Of a stretch of DNA of 49,180 nt, positions 32,610 through 41,776 are shown one piece after another. Location of the stretch: contig DASYQV010000282.1 in assembly GCA_036005125.1 (NCBI GenBank), positions 1-49,180 of the forward strand, read 5' to 3'. Under the pieces are notes generated by a model that saw nothing but the letters and a program-made list of their open reading frames with translations, was not told the origin of the DNA and ran no database searches. This DNA is from DASYQV01 sp036005125 (lineage in GTDB: Bacteria > Acidobacteriota > Vicinamibacteria > Vicinamibacterales > UBA2999). Numbering within the stretch: position 1 is the stretch's first letter; every line of letters begins with the position of its first letter. The translations under genes were made by a program, and so were the position numbers.

Positions 32610-33545
32610 TTACCTCCGCCGATCGGAGCCAGCCTCCTTGTAGCGCGCGAAGTAGCCCTTGCGCGTCTGGATCCGGACGTCCTTCAGATCCGGCCGGCGG
32701 ACCTTGATCTCGACCTTGCGCCACTTCCCGTCGGTCGTCTGATTCGTGGAGAGGTATCCAAGGCTGTACTGCGCGCGGATCTGCGTCAGGATCTTGTCGT
32801 AGGCGGATTCGACCTCCTTCATCGTGTTCGGAAAGAACGCTTCGCCGCCCGTCGACTGCGCGATCTGGATCAGGCGCATTCGTTGCTCCGCCCGGACGCC
32901 GCTCGACTGGTGCTCCAGAAAGCCGATGGCGTAGATTGTCACGTCAGATGCGCGGACGAGCGTCATCACGTCGGAGAACCCGAGGGTGCTTCGCGTGTCG
33001 CCACCGTCGGTGTAGAGCACGAGAATCGTACGACCTTCGTCTTCAGCCGCCCCGTCGAGATAGACGCCAAGCGCGTCATAGAGCGCCGTCATGCCTTCGG
33101 GTTTGCGGCCGCGGATCCGTTCCACCATCCGTGGAAAATCCTCCTGGCCGTACTTCGCTATCCGCACCTCGGTGTCGAAGTCGACGAGCGTCATGTCGAC
33201 GGCGTCGGCGAGCGTGTTGAGAAACTTGATCGCCGCCGAGCGCGACAGCTTGATGTCCTCGCCCATGCTGCCGCTCGTGTCGAACAACAGGCCGACATGC
33301 ATCTTGGGCGCAGCCTCCGTGGCATCGCCGCGCGCGAAGACGCGGATGGTCTGCCGCTTCCCCTCTTCGATGATCTCGAAGTCTTCCGGCTGGAGGTCAC
33401 GGATGAAGTTCCCGCGCCTGTCGACAACGGTCACACCGAAGCTGACGAGCTCGGTCTCGGTCCTGAAGGTCGGCTGCTGTGCGACCAGGTGCACACCACC
33501 CGCGACAGCCGCGCATATCAACACGACGGGGATGGCTCGGGTCAT
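32610..33545 (-). CDS. secreted VWFA domain protein, acidobacterial type
   Basis: 311 residues from ATG 33545. Signal peptide about 1-24 (AIPVVLICAAVAGGVHLVAQ), then a short beta-domain with FGVTVVDRRGNFIRDLQPED and FEIIEEGKRQTIRVF, then a VWFA domain with the MIDAS motif LLFDTSGSMGED near 86, the Thr site GMTALYDAL near 150 and LYTDGGDTRSTLG near 176. The C-terminus (YSLGYLSTNQTTDGKWRKVE, IQTRKGYFARY) is the standard end of the acidobacterial VWFA-related family, a strong taxonomic hint. The role of this family is unknown; MIDAS domains bind protein ligands through a metal ion. Confidence 0.93.
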   Translation of the reverse strand: MTRAIPVVLICAAVAGGVHLVAQQPTFRTETELVSFGVTVVDRRGNFIRDLQPEDFEIIEEGKRQTIRVFARGDATEAAPKMHVGLLFDTSGSMGEDIKLSRSAAIKFLNTLADAVDMTLVDFDTEVRIAKYGQEDFPRMVERIRGRKPEGMTALYDALGVYLDGAAEDEGRTILVLYTDGGDTRSTLGFSDVMTLVRASDVTIYAIGFLEHQSSGVRAEQRMRLIQIAQSTGGEAFFPNTMKEVESAYDKILTQIRAQYSLGYLSTNQTTDGKWRKVEIKVRRPDLKDVRIQTRKGYFARYKEAGSDRRR

Positions 33546-33603
33546 ACCGGATCTCCCGGCGATTATCCTACCCAAACCGGGGCCGCAGGGATCAGCTCTC
33601 ATC

Positions 33604-33643
33604 GCTCGACCGCGCTCGGGATGTCCTGAGCAGAGTCGAAGGG
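33604..33643. repeat. intergenic hairpin element
   Basis: GCTCGGG (33613-33619) and CCTGAGC (33624-33630) with outer TCGAC...GTCGA complementarity. The words resemble the inner part of repeat copy b at 32521-32560. It lies in the divergent space between the VWFA gene and the DHH gene. Confidence 0.6.
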
Positions 33644-33712
33644 CACGTATCAGGGCTGTCTCAGGCATCAGGCACGCTGGGGCCTGGCGCCTCGGTGCTG
33701 CACTAGCAGGCG

Positions 33713-33718
33713 TATAAT
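33713..33718 (+). promoter_or_regulatory. consensus -10 box for the uORF-DHH unit
   Basis: Perfect TATAAT; predicted transcription start near 33725, eight bases ahead of a 16-codon ORF. No good -35. Confidence 0.55.
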
Positions 33719-33733
33719 CAAGGTTTGGCGCGT

Positions 33734-33784
33734 ATGGTTTCCCAACATCCAGGGATCAAGGCGCCCCTTCCGGTCACCACATGA
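33734..33784 (+). CDS. 16-codon upstream ORF coupled to the DHH gene
   Basis: Encodes MVSQHPGIKAPLPVTT. Its TGA overlaps the ATG of the next gene (ATGA), which is the arrangement of a translated leader that controls or couples downstream translation. No ribosome site; it would be read as a near-leaderless start. No obvious codon run that points to amino-acid attenuation, although Pro is frequent (3 of 16). Confidence 0.45.
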   Translation: MVSQHPGIKAPLPVTT

Positions 33785-35208
33785 GGTGCCTTGCCGTCTG
33801 CCAGAACGAGCTGGTCATCAGGATCCTCCACGAAACCCTGGTGCCCAGCTTCGAAGTCGACTTCCTCGTTGAAAGCCGGCTCCTGGCCCGTCGCCTTCAC
33901 GACTCCGGGATAAACATCACGGTCGCGGACCCTCGTCGCACCGACTCGTACCTCAAGGCCGACCTTACCCCGAGTACGTGCGTCATCGTGGAGGACAACG
34001 GCCGACGCAGCCTCAAAAAGGTTCTGGAGGCCATCCGCGATGCCGGCGGCACGCTGATCTACGTGCTTGGCGTCGGACTCACGGACGCCGGCCGCCGTGA
34101 GGACGATCTGAAGTCGCAGTTTCCCGAGCTGAACTTCATCACGATCTCGGAGCTCTTCGGTGGACCGCTCAAGACCGAGTTCAGCCGATCGTTGACCCGG
34201 CTCAAAGTTCAGCAATATCAGCGCTACTTCAGCGACGCGGATCGCGTCCTCATCGTCCTGCACCACGATCCCGATCCGGACGCGATGGCAAGCGGTCTCG
34301 CGCTGCGTAACATACTGCGCCGTACGAAACAAACCGCCATCATCGGCGCGCTACAGGGCGTGACCCGGCCCGAGAATCTGCGGATGGAGAACCTGCTCGA
34401 CATTCACGTCGAGCACATCGAGCCGCCGCAGGTGCACGAGTACGAGCGCATCGCGATGGTGGACGTCCAGCCGCACTACTTCGGCGAGCTGATCGACCGC
34501 GTCGACCTGGTGATCGATCACCACCCCGAACAGACGGGCTATAGCGCGGTGTTCAAGGATATCCGTCCCGACTACGGTTCCACGTCGACCATCCTGACCG
34601 AGCACCTGCGGGCCGTCGATGCGAACATCTCCGAGCGGACCGCGACGGCGATGCTCTATGCCATCAAGTCGGACACGTTGTTCTTCAACCGCCAGGCGAA
34701 CCGGGTGGACCTCGATGCGTTCTCCTACCTGTATCCGCTGGCCGACGCGGCGCTCATCCGCAAGATGGAAGGCGCGGAAATCACGATGGAGCGCCTGGAG
34801 TACGTCCTCAAGGCCAAACAGAGCGGCCGGATGCACGAGCAGGTCTTCTGCGCATTCCTGGGCCAGTCGCCGCGCGAGGACTTCATCCCCTACGTCGCCG
34901 ATTTCTATCTCCAGCTCGAGAACGTGAAGTGGACGATCATCGGCGGGATCGTCAACGACACGCTGGTCATGTCGGTGCGGAACCTTGGCTACTCACGCAA
35001 TGCCGGGGAGTTCGTGCGCAAGTACTTCGCCGACATCGGGAGCGCCGGCGGCCACCGTGCGATGGCAAAGGCGGTGGTGCCACTGCGCGCGTTCAGGGAG
35101 AAGTTCGGCGATCCCGACCCCGACCGCTTTCCGAACCAGATCCTCGAGCTGATGGTGCATTTCCTCCACGAGCACCAGCCCGCGGACAAGAAGCTGGTGC
35201 GGGCGTAA
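33781..35208 (+). CDS. DHH/DHHA1 phosphoesterase with N-terminal Rossmann-like (TrkA-N/RCK-type) domain
   Basis: 475 residues. Residues 1-125 look like a small nucleotide-binding Rossmann domain (VDFLVESRLLARRLHDSGIN, STCVIVEDNGRRSLKKVLEA, GGTLIYVLGVG). From about 155 the DHH domain shows VLIVLHHDPDPDAMASGLAL, IAMVDVQPHYF near 222 and LVIDHHPEQTGY near 243, which supply the metal ligands. The DHHA1 end has SAGGHRAMAKAVVPL near 418. DHH enzymes cleave short oligoribonucleotides, pAp or cyclic dinucleotides (NrnA, GdpP, Pde-type). Fusion to a Rossmann domain suggests the activity is tuned by a bound nucleotide. Start overlaps the 16-codon ORF. Confidence 0.88.
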   Translation: MRCLAVCQNELVIRILHETLVPSFEVDFLVESRLLARRLHDSGINITVADPRRTDSYLKADLTPSTCVIVEDNGRRSLKKVLEAIRDAGGTLIYVLGVGLTDAGRREDDLKSQFPELNFITISELFGGPLKTEFSRSLTRLKVQQYQRYFSDADRVLIVLHHDPDPDAMASGLALRNILRRTKQTAIIGALQGVTRPENLRMENLLDIHVEHIEPPQVHEYERIAMVDVQPHYFGELIDRVDLVIDHHPEQTGYSAVFKDIRPDYGSTSTILTEHLRAVDANISERTATAMLYAIKSDTLFFNRQANRVDLDAFSYLYPLADAALIRKMEGAEITMERLEYVLKAKQSGRMHEQVFCAFLGQSPREDFIPYVADFYLQLENVKWTIIGGIVNDTLVMSVRNLGYSRNAGEFVRKYFADIGSAGGHRAMAKAVVPLRAFREKFGDPDPDRFPNQILELMVHFLHEHQPADKKLVRA

Positions 35209-35209
35209 T

Positions 35210-36500
<1,291 letters not shown>

Positions 36501-36657
36501 CGTCTGTTCTCCGGCGGGCGGTCCGTCCGACGGATCCCCTCGCACCGATTCAAAATTCTGAAGAGGCGGCCGCGCCGGTACGGTAGTATTGGCGACCATT
36601 GTCATGCCAGATTGACGTCGCACCGGGGTATCGCCCGGCGCTACAAGGAGCCATGCC

Positions 36658-37590
36658 ATGAGGCGAACTATCGTTCTGGGTGTCCTGCTCGCCGCGGGCG
36701 CCCTCAGCGTCGCGGTCGGCGCCTACCAGCAGCCCGCCGGCCAGGCGAAGGTCATCGAGGTCGAGAAACTCAAAGACAACTTCTGGGTCCTGAAGGGGGG
36801 CGGCGGTAACTCGTCGGTCTTCGTGACCACGAACGGCGTCGTGGTCGTTGACACCAAGAATCCGGGCTGGGGTCAGCCGCTCCTCGACAAGATCAAGGAG
36901 CTCACCCCCAAGCCCATCACCACCGTGATCAACACCCATACGCACTTCGATCACGTGAGCGGCAACGTCGAGTTCCCGACCAACATCGACATCGTGGTGC
37001 AGGAGAACACGAAGTCGAACATGGAGAAGATGGCCCCGGTCACGGGATTGCCGCAGAAGGGACCGGCGCCCAACATCTTCAAGGAAAACAACGGGAGAGG
37101 GTTGCCGAAGCGCACCTTCAAGGACCGCATGACGATCGGCAAAGGGGCCGATCAGGTCGACCTCTACTACTTTGGACGCGGTCATACCAACGGAGACGCG
37201 TGGGTCGTGTTCCCGTCGCTCCGGATCATGTCCGCCGGTGACATCTTCGCGGGCAAGAACCTTCCGTTGCTCGATGCGAACAATGGCGGGAGCGGCGTCG
37301 CTATTGGGGACTCGCTGGCCAAGGCGCATTCGACCGTGAAGAACGTGGACACGATCATCACCGGTCACAGCGTGCAGATGACAATGAACGACCTGAAGGA
37401 GTACTCCGATTTCAACAAGGAGTTCCTCGCGGCCGTTCGCGAGGCCAGGAAGGCCGGGAAGAGCGTTGACGACCTTGCCGCCAGCTGGAAGATGCCGCCG
37501 AAGTACACCGGCTACGGGGCAGTCCAGGAGGCGCGGCTGAAATCCAATATCCAGGTGATTTACAACGAGCTGCCGAAGACGAGCAATTAA
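36658..37590 (+). CDS. exported metallo-beta-lactamase-fold hydrolase
   Basis: 310 residues; the ATG follows AAGGAG by seven bases. Signal peptide about 1-21 (MRRTIVLGVLLAAGALSVAV). The metal-binding motif INTHTHFDHVSGNVEF near 90 (H-x-H-x-D-H), a second ligand His in YYFGRGHTNGDAWVVFPSLR near 172 and a late His in IITGHSVQM near 236. The fold covers beta-lactamases, quorum-sensing lactonases, thiol dioxygenases and others; the substrate is unknown. Closest in feel to subclass-B3-like or SoxH-type periplasmic hydrolases. Confidence 0.9.
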   Translation: MRRTIVLGVLLAAGALSVAVGAYQQPAGQAKVIEVEKLKDNFWVLKGGGGNSSVFVTTNGVVVVDTKNPGWGQPLLDKIKELTPKPITTVINTHTHFDHVSGNVEFPTNIDIVVQENTKSNMEKMAPVTGLPQKGPAPNIFKENNGRGLPKRTFKDRMTIGKGADQVDLYYFGRGHTNGDAWVVFPSLRIMSAGDIFAGKNLPLLDANNGGSGVAIGDSLAKAHSTVKNVDTIITGHSVQMTMNDLKEYSDFNKEFLAAVREARKAGKSVDDLAASWKMPPKYTGYGAVQEARLKSNIQVIYNELPKTSN

Positions 37591-37720
37591 GCCGGCAGGC
37601 AGCCGGTAGCTGGCAGCACCAAGCCGGCAGGAGGCAGGACGCCGCAGGCAGCACGCAGAGGTTTTCTTACTGCGTGCCACCCGCTGCCTGTTGCCTGCTG
37701 CCTGCTGCCTGCTGCGAGGT
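37591..37720. repeat. tandem-word inverted repeat (GGCAGC / GCTGCC), overlapping a gene end
   Basis: Left: GCCGGCAGGCAGCCGGTAGC and further GGCAGG/GGCAGC words. Right (37672-37715): GCTGCCTGTTGCCTGCTGCC and more. The right arm encodes the C-terminal tail of the patatin-like gene. Confidence 0.85.
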
Positions 37721-39004
37721 TCCGAGGTGCTCTCCGCTTGCGCCGACGACCGGCTCGATGAACTGACGGTACGCATCTTCGTACGCCCGCTCCATCAGCT
37801 CGCCGAGTGTCTGATGGCGATCGGACGCCTCATCATACGCCCCGCCGAAGTCGAAGGGCCCGACCGGATTGTGCGCCGGACAAATCAGATACACGGCCTC
37901 GAAACGCGCCGTGCGGCTGTCGAGCGCGTCGCGCCGCGCTGCGGCTTCCGATGCGCTCACGAACTCGCCCAGCCGCTGGCGCACCTCGAGCCCTGACGCG
38001 CGGAGGCGATGAGGGCCGGCGGTCACGGGAACGGCGCTGACCACGACCGCCTGCGTAACGCCGGCACCCGCGAGCTCGTCGAGCAACCGAGCGAGCGAAG
38101 CCGGCCGGTCGCAGAGCCGGTGCGTCTCACCGCGCCAGTAGGTGTCGCGGCCGAAGGTCACGAGGTGGTAATCGGTGCCGAGTGGAAGGGTCAGGGCGCC
38201 CGCCACCACGTCGAGCACGAGATCGCGACCGAGTCCAGCCAGGTCGAGGATTTCCGCCTGCCGGTCTCGACCCGCCCGGCCAGTCGTGAAGTCGCGGCGA
38301 TAGGGCTCCCGCAGCATCGCCGCTACGAGATCGCTTCGCGTGTCGACATCGGTGACGACCATCATGAGCTCGCGATAACCGGGCTGCCCGAGGCTCTCGG
38401 ACAACAGCTCTGCATATCGCCGACTGAGCGCGCGACTGTCCGGACGTTTGACTGGTGCGGCACCGCGCACGAGGTCCCAGGTCGCGCGGGCAAAGAGCGT
38501 CCGCGCCGCGCCCGCATCGATCGGCGCCCCGAGCAGTCGCCACCACCACCACCCGACCGCCCGCCGTTCTGCCTGCGCTCGCAGTCTGGCGACCACGAGA
38601 CCTCCCGCCAGGACGAGGACGATTGCGGCCGTCACGATCGTGGGAGCAAACAGCAGCACGGGTGGAATCGTCGCTCCACGCGCAATCACGATGAAACGCG
38701 CCAGGAGCGTGACGACCAACGGCACAACCAGCCATCCGGCCGCTCGCAGCGGCCAGCGCCACCTGTAGAGCGGGCGCACGCGCGAACCGCGCCAGATACC
38801 GTTCGGCTCCCAGAGCTTCACCGCGCCGTCAATGGCCGCGAGCGCCGCGCTCGCCGCACCGATGCCATGGCCCGCCACGACATCAATCTTGACGCCGGCT
38901 TCTTCCAGGGCGCGGAGCACACCCGCGTGGTAGACGCCGTGGGCGCCTGTACCGCAAAGAACCAGCGCCGTGCGGCGTTGCGGCGAGTACGGCGTCTGTT
39001 CCAC
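37667..39004 (-). CDS. patatin-like membrane protein lacking the nucleophile serine (pseudoenzyme)
   Basis: 445 residues from GTG 39004, sharing one base with the greA stop. The N-terminus has the patatin opening: the oxyanion-hole-like LVLCGTGAHGVYHAGVLRAL near 14, then VDVVAGHGIGAASAALAAI near 41, where the G-x-S-x-G elbow is G-H-G-I-G with no Ser. Two transmembrane segments are inserted (about 84-107 and 115-139). A FDFGGAYDEASD stretch near 391 occupies the place of the Asp motif. It ends with SQQAAGSRQQAAGG, encoded by the flanking repeat. Probably a membrane-bound binding protein rather than a lipase. Confidence 0.8.
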   Translation of the reverse strand: MEQTPYSPQRRTALVLCGTGAHGVYHAGVLRALEEAGVKIDVVAGHGIGAASAALAAIDGAVKLWEPNGIWRGSRVRPLYRWRWPLRAAGWLVVPLVVTLLARFIVIARGATIPPVLLFAPTIVTAAIVLVLAGGLVVARLRAQAERRAVGWWWWRLLGAPIDAGAARTLFARATWDLVRGAAPVKRPDSRALSRRYAELLSESLGQPGYRELMMVVTDVDTRSDLVAAMLREPYRRDFTTGRAGRDRQAEILDLAGLGRDLVLDVVAGALTLPLGTDYHLVTFGRDTYWRGETHRLCDRPASLARLLDELAGAGVTQAVVVSAVPVTAGPHRLRASGLEVRQRLGEFVSASEAAARRDALDSRTARFEAVYLICPAHNPVGPFDFGGAYDEASDRHQTLGELMERAYEDAYRQFIEPVVGASGEHLGTSQQAAGSRQQAAGGTQ

Positions 39005-39471
39005 TATTCGTCGTCGTGGATCGTAGTGAGCTTGATGAGCTCGAACTGGCGCGTTCCGCTGGGCGTGCTGACCATGATCTCGTCACCTTCCTCCTTGTTG
39101 AGGATGGCGCGGCCAATCGGCGACGACGTCGAGATCAGGCCCTTGGTCACGTCGGCCTCCTCGGGCATCACGAGCTGGTAGACGATGGTGTCGCCGTTCT
39201 CGCCCTTGAGATGGACAGTCGAGCCGAAGCCTGCCCTGTCATGCGGAATACGATCGAGATTCATCAGCGAGATCTCGCCGACGCGCTTTTTCAACATCGC
39301 GATCCGCGCGTTGACGATCCCCTGGCGCTCCTTGGCCGCTTTGTACTCGGCGTTCTCCCGCAGGTCGCCATGCTCGCGCGCACGCTGAATCTCCTTCGGC
39401 AGATCGATCTTCAGCTCGCGCTCGAGGGCCGCAATCTCGTCGCTGAAACGCTTGAGGATGCGCTCCTTCAT
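39004..39471 (-). CDS. greA: transcription elongation factor GreA
   Basis: It rescues backtracked RNA polymerase by stimulating RNA cleavage. 155 residues from ATG 39471 (MKERILKRFSDEIAALEREL). The coiled-coil domain carries the catalytic tip REHGDLRENAEYKAAKERQG near 40, and the C-terminal FKBP-like domain has STVHLKGENGDTIVYQLV and SSPIGRAILNKEEGDEIMV near 118. Divergent from trmH; overlaps the patatin-like gene by one base. Confidence 0.96.
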   Translation of the reverse strand: MKERILKRFSDEIAALERELKIDLPKEIQRAREHGDLRENAEYKAAKERQGIVNARIAMLKKRVGEISLMNLDRIPHDRAGFGSTVHLKGENGDTIVYQLVMPEEADVTKGLISTSSPIGRAILNKEEGDEIMVSTPSGTRQFELIKLTTIHDDE

Positions 39472-39499
39472 CTGTGCTGCTGTACAACAACATAGCACA

Positions 39500-39508
39500 T
39501 GCTATTCT
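39500..39508 (+). promoter_or_regulatory. extended -10 promoter for trmH-rarA
   Basis: TGCTATTCT, a TG-n extended -10; the predicted start near 39515 leaves a 10-nt leader before ATG 39525. Confidence 0.4.
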
Positions 39509-39524
39509 CAGCCTCGGTCGGTCG

Positions 39525-40322
39525 ATGAAGACGATCACGAGCCGGCAGAATCCGCTGGTCCGCGCGTTCCGCGAACTGGCCGATGCGCCCGACCCCGGAG
39601 GACGGCGCCTGCTGCTCGACGGCGTACACCTCGTGCGCGATGCGCGCGATGCGGCGGTCCGTTTGAAAGCCGTCGCGATCTCGGCGACGCACGCCGGTGA
39701 CGGTTCCGAGCTGGCTGCGCTCGCACGCGAGCTCGAACGCGATCGCGTCGAGATCTCGTCGGTGAGCGACGCCGTGATGGCCGCCATGAGCCCGGTTCGG
39801 ACGCCGTCGGGCATCGTGGCGATTGCCGAACGCGAGCCGCTCGACGCCGACGCCATCTGCGCGCAGCCGGGCGCGCTCGTGGTGGTGGCGGCCGACGTGC
39901 AGGATCCGGGCAACCTCGGTGCCCTCCTGCGTGCGGCCGAGGCGGGTGGCGCCACCGGCGTCATCGTCTGCGGCAGGTCAGCGAACCCGTTTTCGTGGAA
40001 GGCGGTGCGCGGCAGCATGGGAAGCGCGCTGCGCCTGCCGGTCGCCACCATCCGGACACCGGAAGTGGCGCTCGAGCGCGTACGGGCGGCGGGACTGCAA
40101 TCGGTGGCCGCGGCGCCGCGCGTCGGGGTTGCGCCAGATGAGATCGACTGGCGTCCGGGCACCGCGATGTTCCTCGGCGGCGAGGGAACAGGGTTGCCCG
40201 CATCGCTCACCGAGAGCTGCGATGCGCGGGTGACGATTCCAATGCGGCCGCCTGTCGAATCGCTCAACGTCGCCGTCGCGGCGGCGTTGCTCGTCTACGA
40301 GGCGCGACGCCAGCGAACATGA
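39525..40322 (+). CDS. TrmH/SpoU-family RNA 2'-O-methyltransferase
   Basis: 265 residues from ATG 39525 (MKTITSRQNPLVRAFRELAD). The N-terminal substrate-binding domain contains the LLLDGVHLVRDARD motif near 30. The SPOUT domain has the three knot motifs: VVAADVQDPGNLGALLRAAE near 123, FLGGEGTGLPASL near 216 and IPMRPPVESLNVAVAAALLV near 237. It methylates ribose 2'-OH in rRNA or tRNA; the exact site cannot be told. The stop overlaps rarA (ATGA). Confidence 0.92.
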   Translation: MKTITSRQNPLVRAFRELADAPDPGGRRLLLDGVHLVRDARDAAVRLKAVAISATHAGDGSELAALARELERDRVEISSVSDAVMAAMSPVRTPSGIVAIAEREPLDADAICAQPGALVVVAADVQDPGNLGALLRAAEAGGATGVIVCGRSANPFSWKAVRGSMGSALRLPVATIRTPEVALERVRAAGLQSVAAAPRVGVAPDEIDWRPGTAMFLGGEGTGLPASLTESCDARVTIPMRPPVESLNVAVAAALLVYEARRQRT

Positions 40323-41707
40323 GTACCGGATCCCTCTTCGGCGACGATGACGATTCGCGGATGCGCGCGAAGAGGACGCGGGGATCCGGCGCCCGGAAGG
40401 AAGGCACGCCGCTCGCCGAGCGCATGCGCCCGCGAACGCTCGACGAGCTTCTGGGACAGGATGATGTCCTCGCGCCGGGTAAGCCGCTTCGCGAGGCGAT
40501 CGAGCGCGACCTGCTTCAGTCGATCATCCTCTGGGGACCACCCGGCACGGGAAAGACCACGCTTGCGCGAATCATTGCCGAGATGACGCAGGCGCACTTC
40601 GTCCCCTTCAGCGCCGTGCTCTCGGGCATCAGGGAGATCAAGGACGTCATGGCGGCCGCCGAGGAGCGACGCCGCTTGACCGGCCGCCGGACCATTGTCT
40701 TCGTCGATGAGATTCACCGCTTCAACAAGGCGCAGCAGGACGCCTTCCTTCCCCGCGTCGAAGCCGGCGACATCGTCCTGATCGGCGCGACAACGGAGAA
40801 TCCGTCATTCGAGGTGAACGCGGCGCTGCTGTCGCGGTCGAAGGTCTTCGTCCTGCGTCCGTTGAACGAGCGTGAGATCGAGGTCATTCTCCGCCGGGCC
40901 CTCGCGGACGAGGAGCAGGGCCTCGGCAAGCGCGACCTCCACGTGACGGACGCGGCGATCGGCGCGATCGCGCGCCATGCCAACGGGGACGCGCGGGTCG
41001 CTCTCAACCTGCTGGAGTTTTCAGCCGCGGCCGCGCCGACGGATCCCGTCACAGGTGTCGGGCAGATCGACCTGCCGCAGCTCGAGCAGTCGATCCAGCG
41101 CCGGGCGCTGCTGTACGACAAGGCCGGCGAAGAGCATTACAACCTGATCTCGGCGCTGCACAAGTCGATGCGCAACAGCGATCCCGATGCGGCCGTCTAC
41201 TGGGTGGCGCGAATGCTCGAAGCCGGGGAGGACCCGCTGTATGTCGCCCGCCGCCTTGTGCGTTTCGCATCCGAGGACGTCGGAAATGCCGATCCGCAGG
41301 CATTGATGGTCGCGGTCGCGGCAAAGGATGCCGTGCACTTCATCGGGATGCCGGAGGGCAACAATGCACTTGCCCAGGCCGCCATCTATCTCGCGACGGC
41401 GCCGAAGAGCAACGCCGTATACGTCGCGTACAACGAAGCCGCCGAGGATGCGCACCGGCAGGCGGCCGAACCCGTGCCGCTCCACCTGCGTAACGCGCCT
41501 ACCAGGCTGATGAAGGATCTCGAGTACGGCAAGGACTACCAGTATGCGCACGACGAGCGCGACGCGATCACCGGGATGACATGCCTGCCGCCGTCACTCG
41601 ACGATCGAAAGTACTACCGGCCCACCGAGCGAGGTTTTGAGAAGGAGATCAAGCGCCGGATGGATGGCTGGGAGAAGATCAAAGCCGACCGGCGCAAGGG
41701 CACGTAA
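40319..41707 (+). CDS. rarA: replication-associated recombination protein A (RarA/MgsA)
   Basis: An AAA+ ATPase related to clamp loaders that acts at stalled replication forks. 462 residues. Walker A LWGPPGTGKTTLARI near 78, Walker B IVFVDEIHRFNKAQQDAFLP near 128, sensor 1 LIGATTENPSFEVN near 156, arginine-finger region LLSRSKVFVLRPL. The C-terminal tetramerisation domain shows GEEHYNLISALHKSMRNSDP near 270 and RLVRFASEDVGNADPQAL near 315, typical of the family. Co-translated with trmH. Confidence 0.96.
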   Translation: MSTGSLFGDDDDSRMRAKRTRGSGARKEGTPLAERMRPRTLDELLGQDDVLAPGKPLREAIERDLLQSIILWGPPGTGKTTLARIIAEMTQAHFVPFSAVLSGIREIKDVMAAAEERRRLTGRRTIVFVDEIHRFNKAQQDAFLPRVEAGDIVLIGATTENPSFEVNAALLSRSKVFVLRPLNEREIEVILRRALADEEQGLGKRDLHVTDAAIGAIARHANGDARVALNLLEFSAAAAPTDPVTGVGQIDLPQLEQSIQRRALLYDKAGEEHYNLISALHKSMRNSDPDAAVYWVARMLEAGEDPLYVARRLVRFASEDVGNADPQALMVAVAAKDAVHFIGMPEGNNALAQAAIYLATAPKSNAVYVAYNEAAEDAHRQAAEPVPLHLRNAPTRLMKDLEYGKDYQYAHDERDAITGMTCLPPSLDDRKYYRPTERGFEKEIKRRMDGWEKIKADRRKGT

Positions 41708-41716
41708 ATTGGTGTA

Positions 41717-41769
41717 CGTAGGCCGCATCTTCAGATGCGGCCCGGCCGGGTCTAAAGACCCGGCCTACG
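41717..41769. repeat. TAGGCC-type palindromic repeat, copy c
   Basis: CGTAGGCCGCATCTTCAGAT, GCGGCC, then GGCCGGGTCTAAAGACCCGG and CCTACG: two adjacent hairpins enclosed by complementary CGTAGGCC/GGCCTACG ends. Between the convergent rarA and protease genes. Confidence 0.9.
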
Positions 41770-41776
41770 AATGCCT

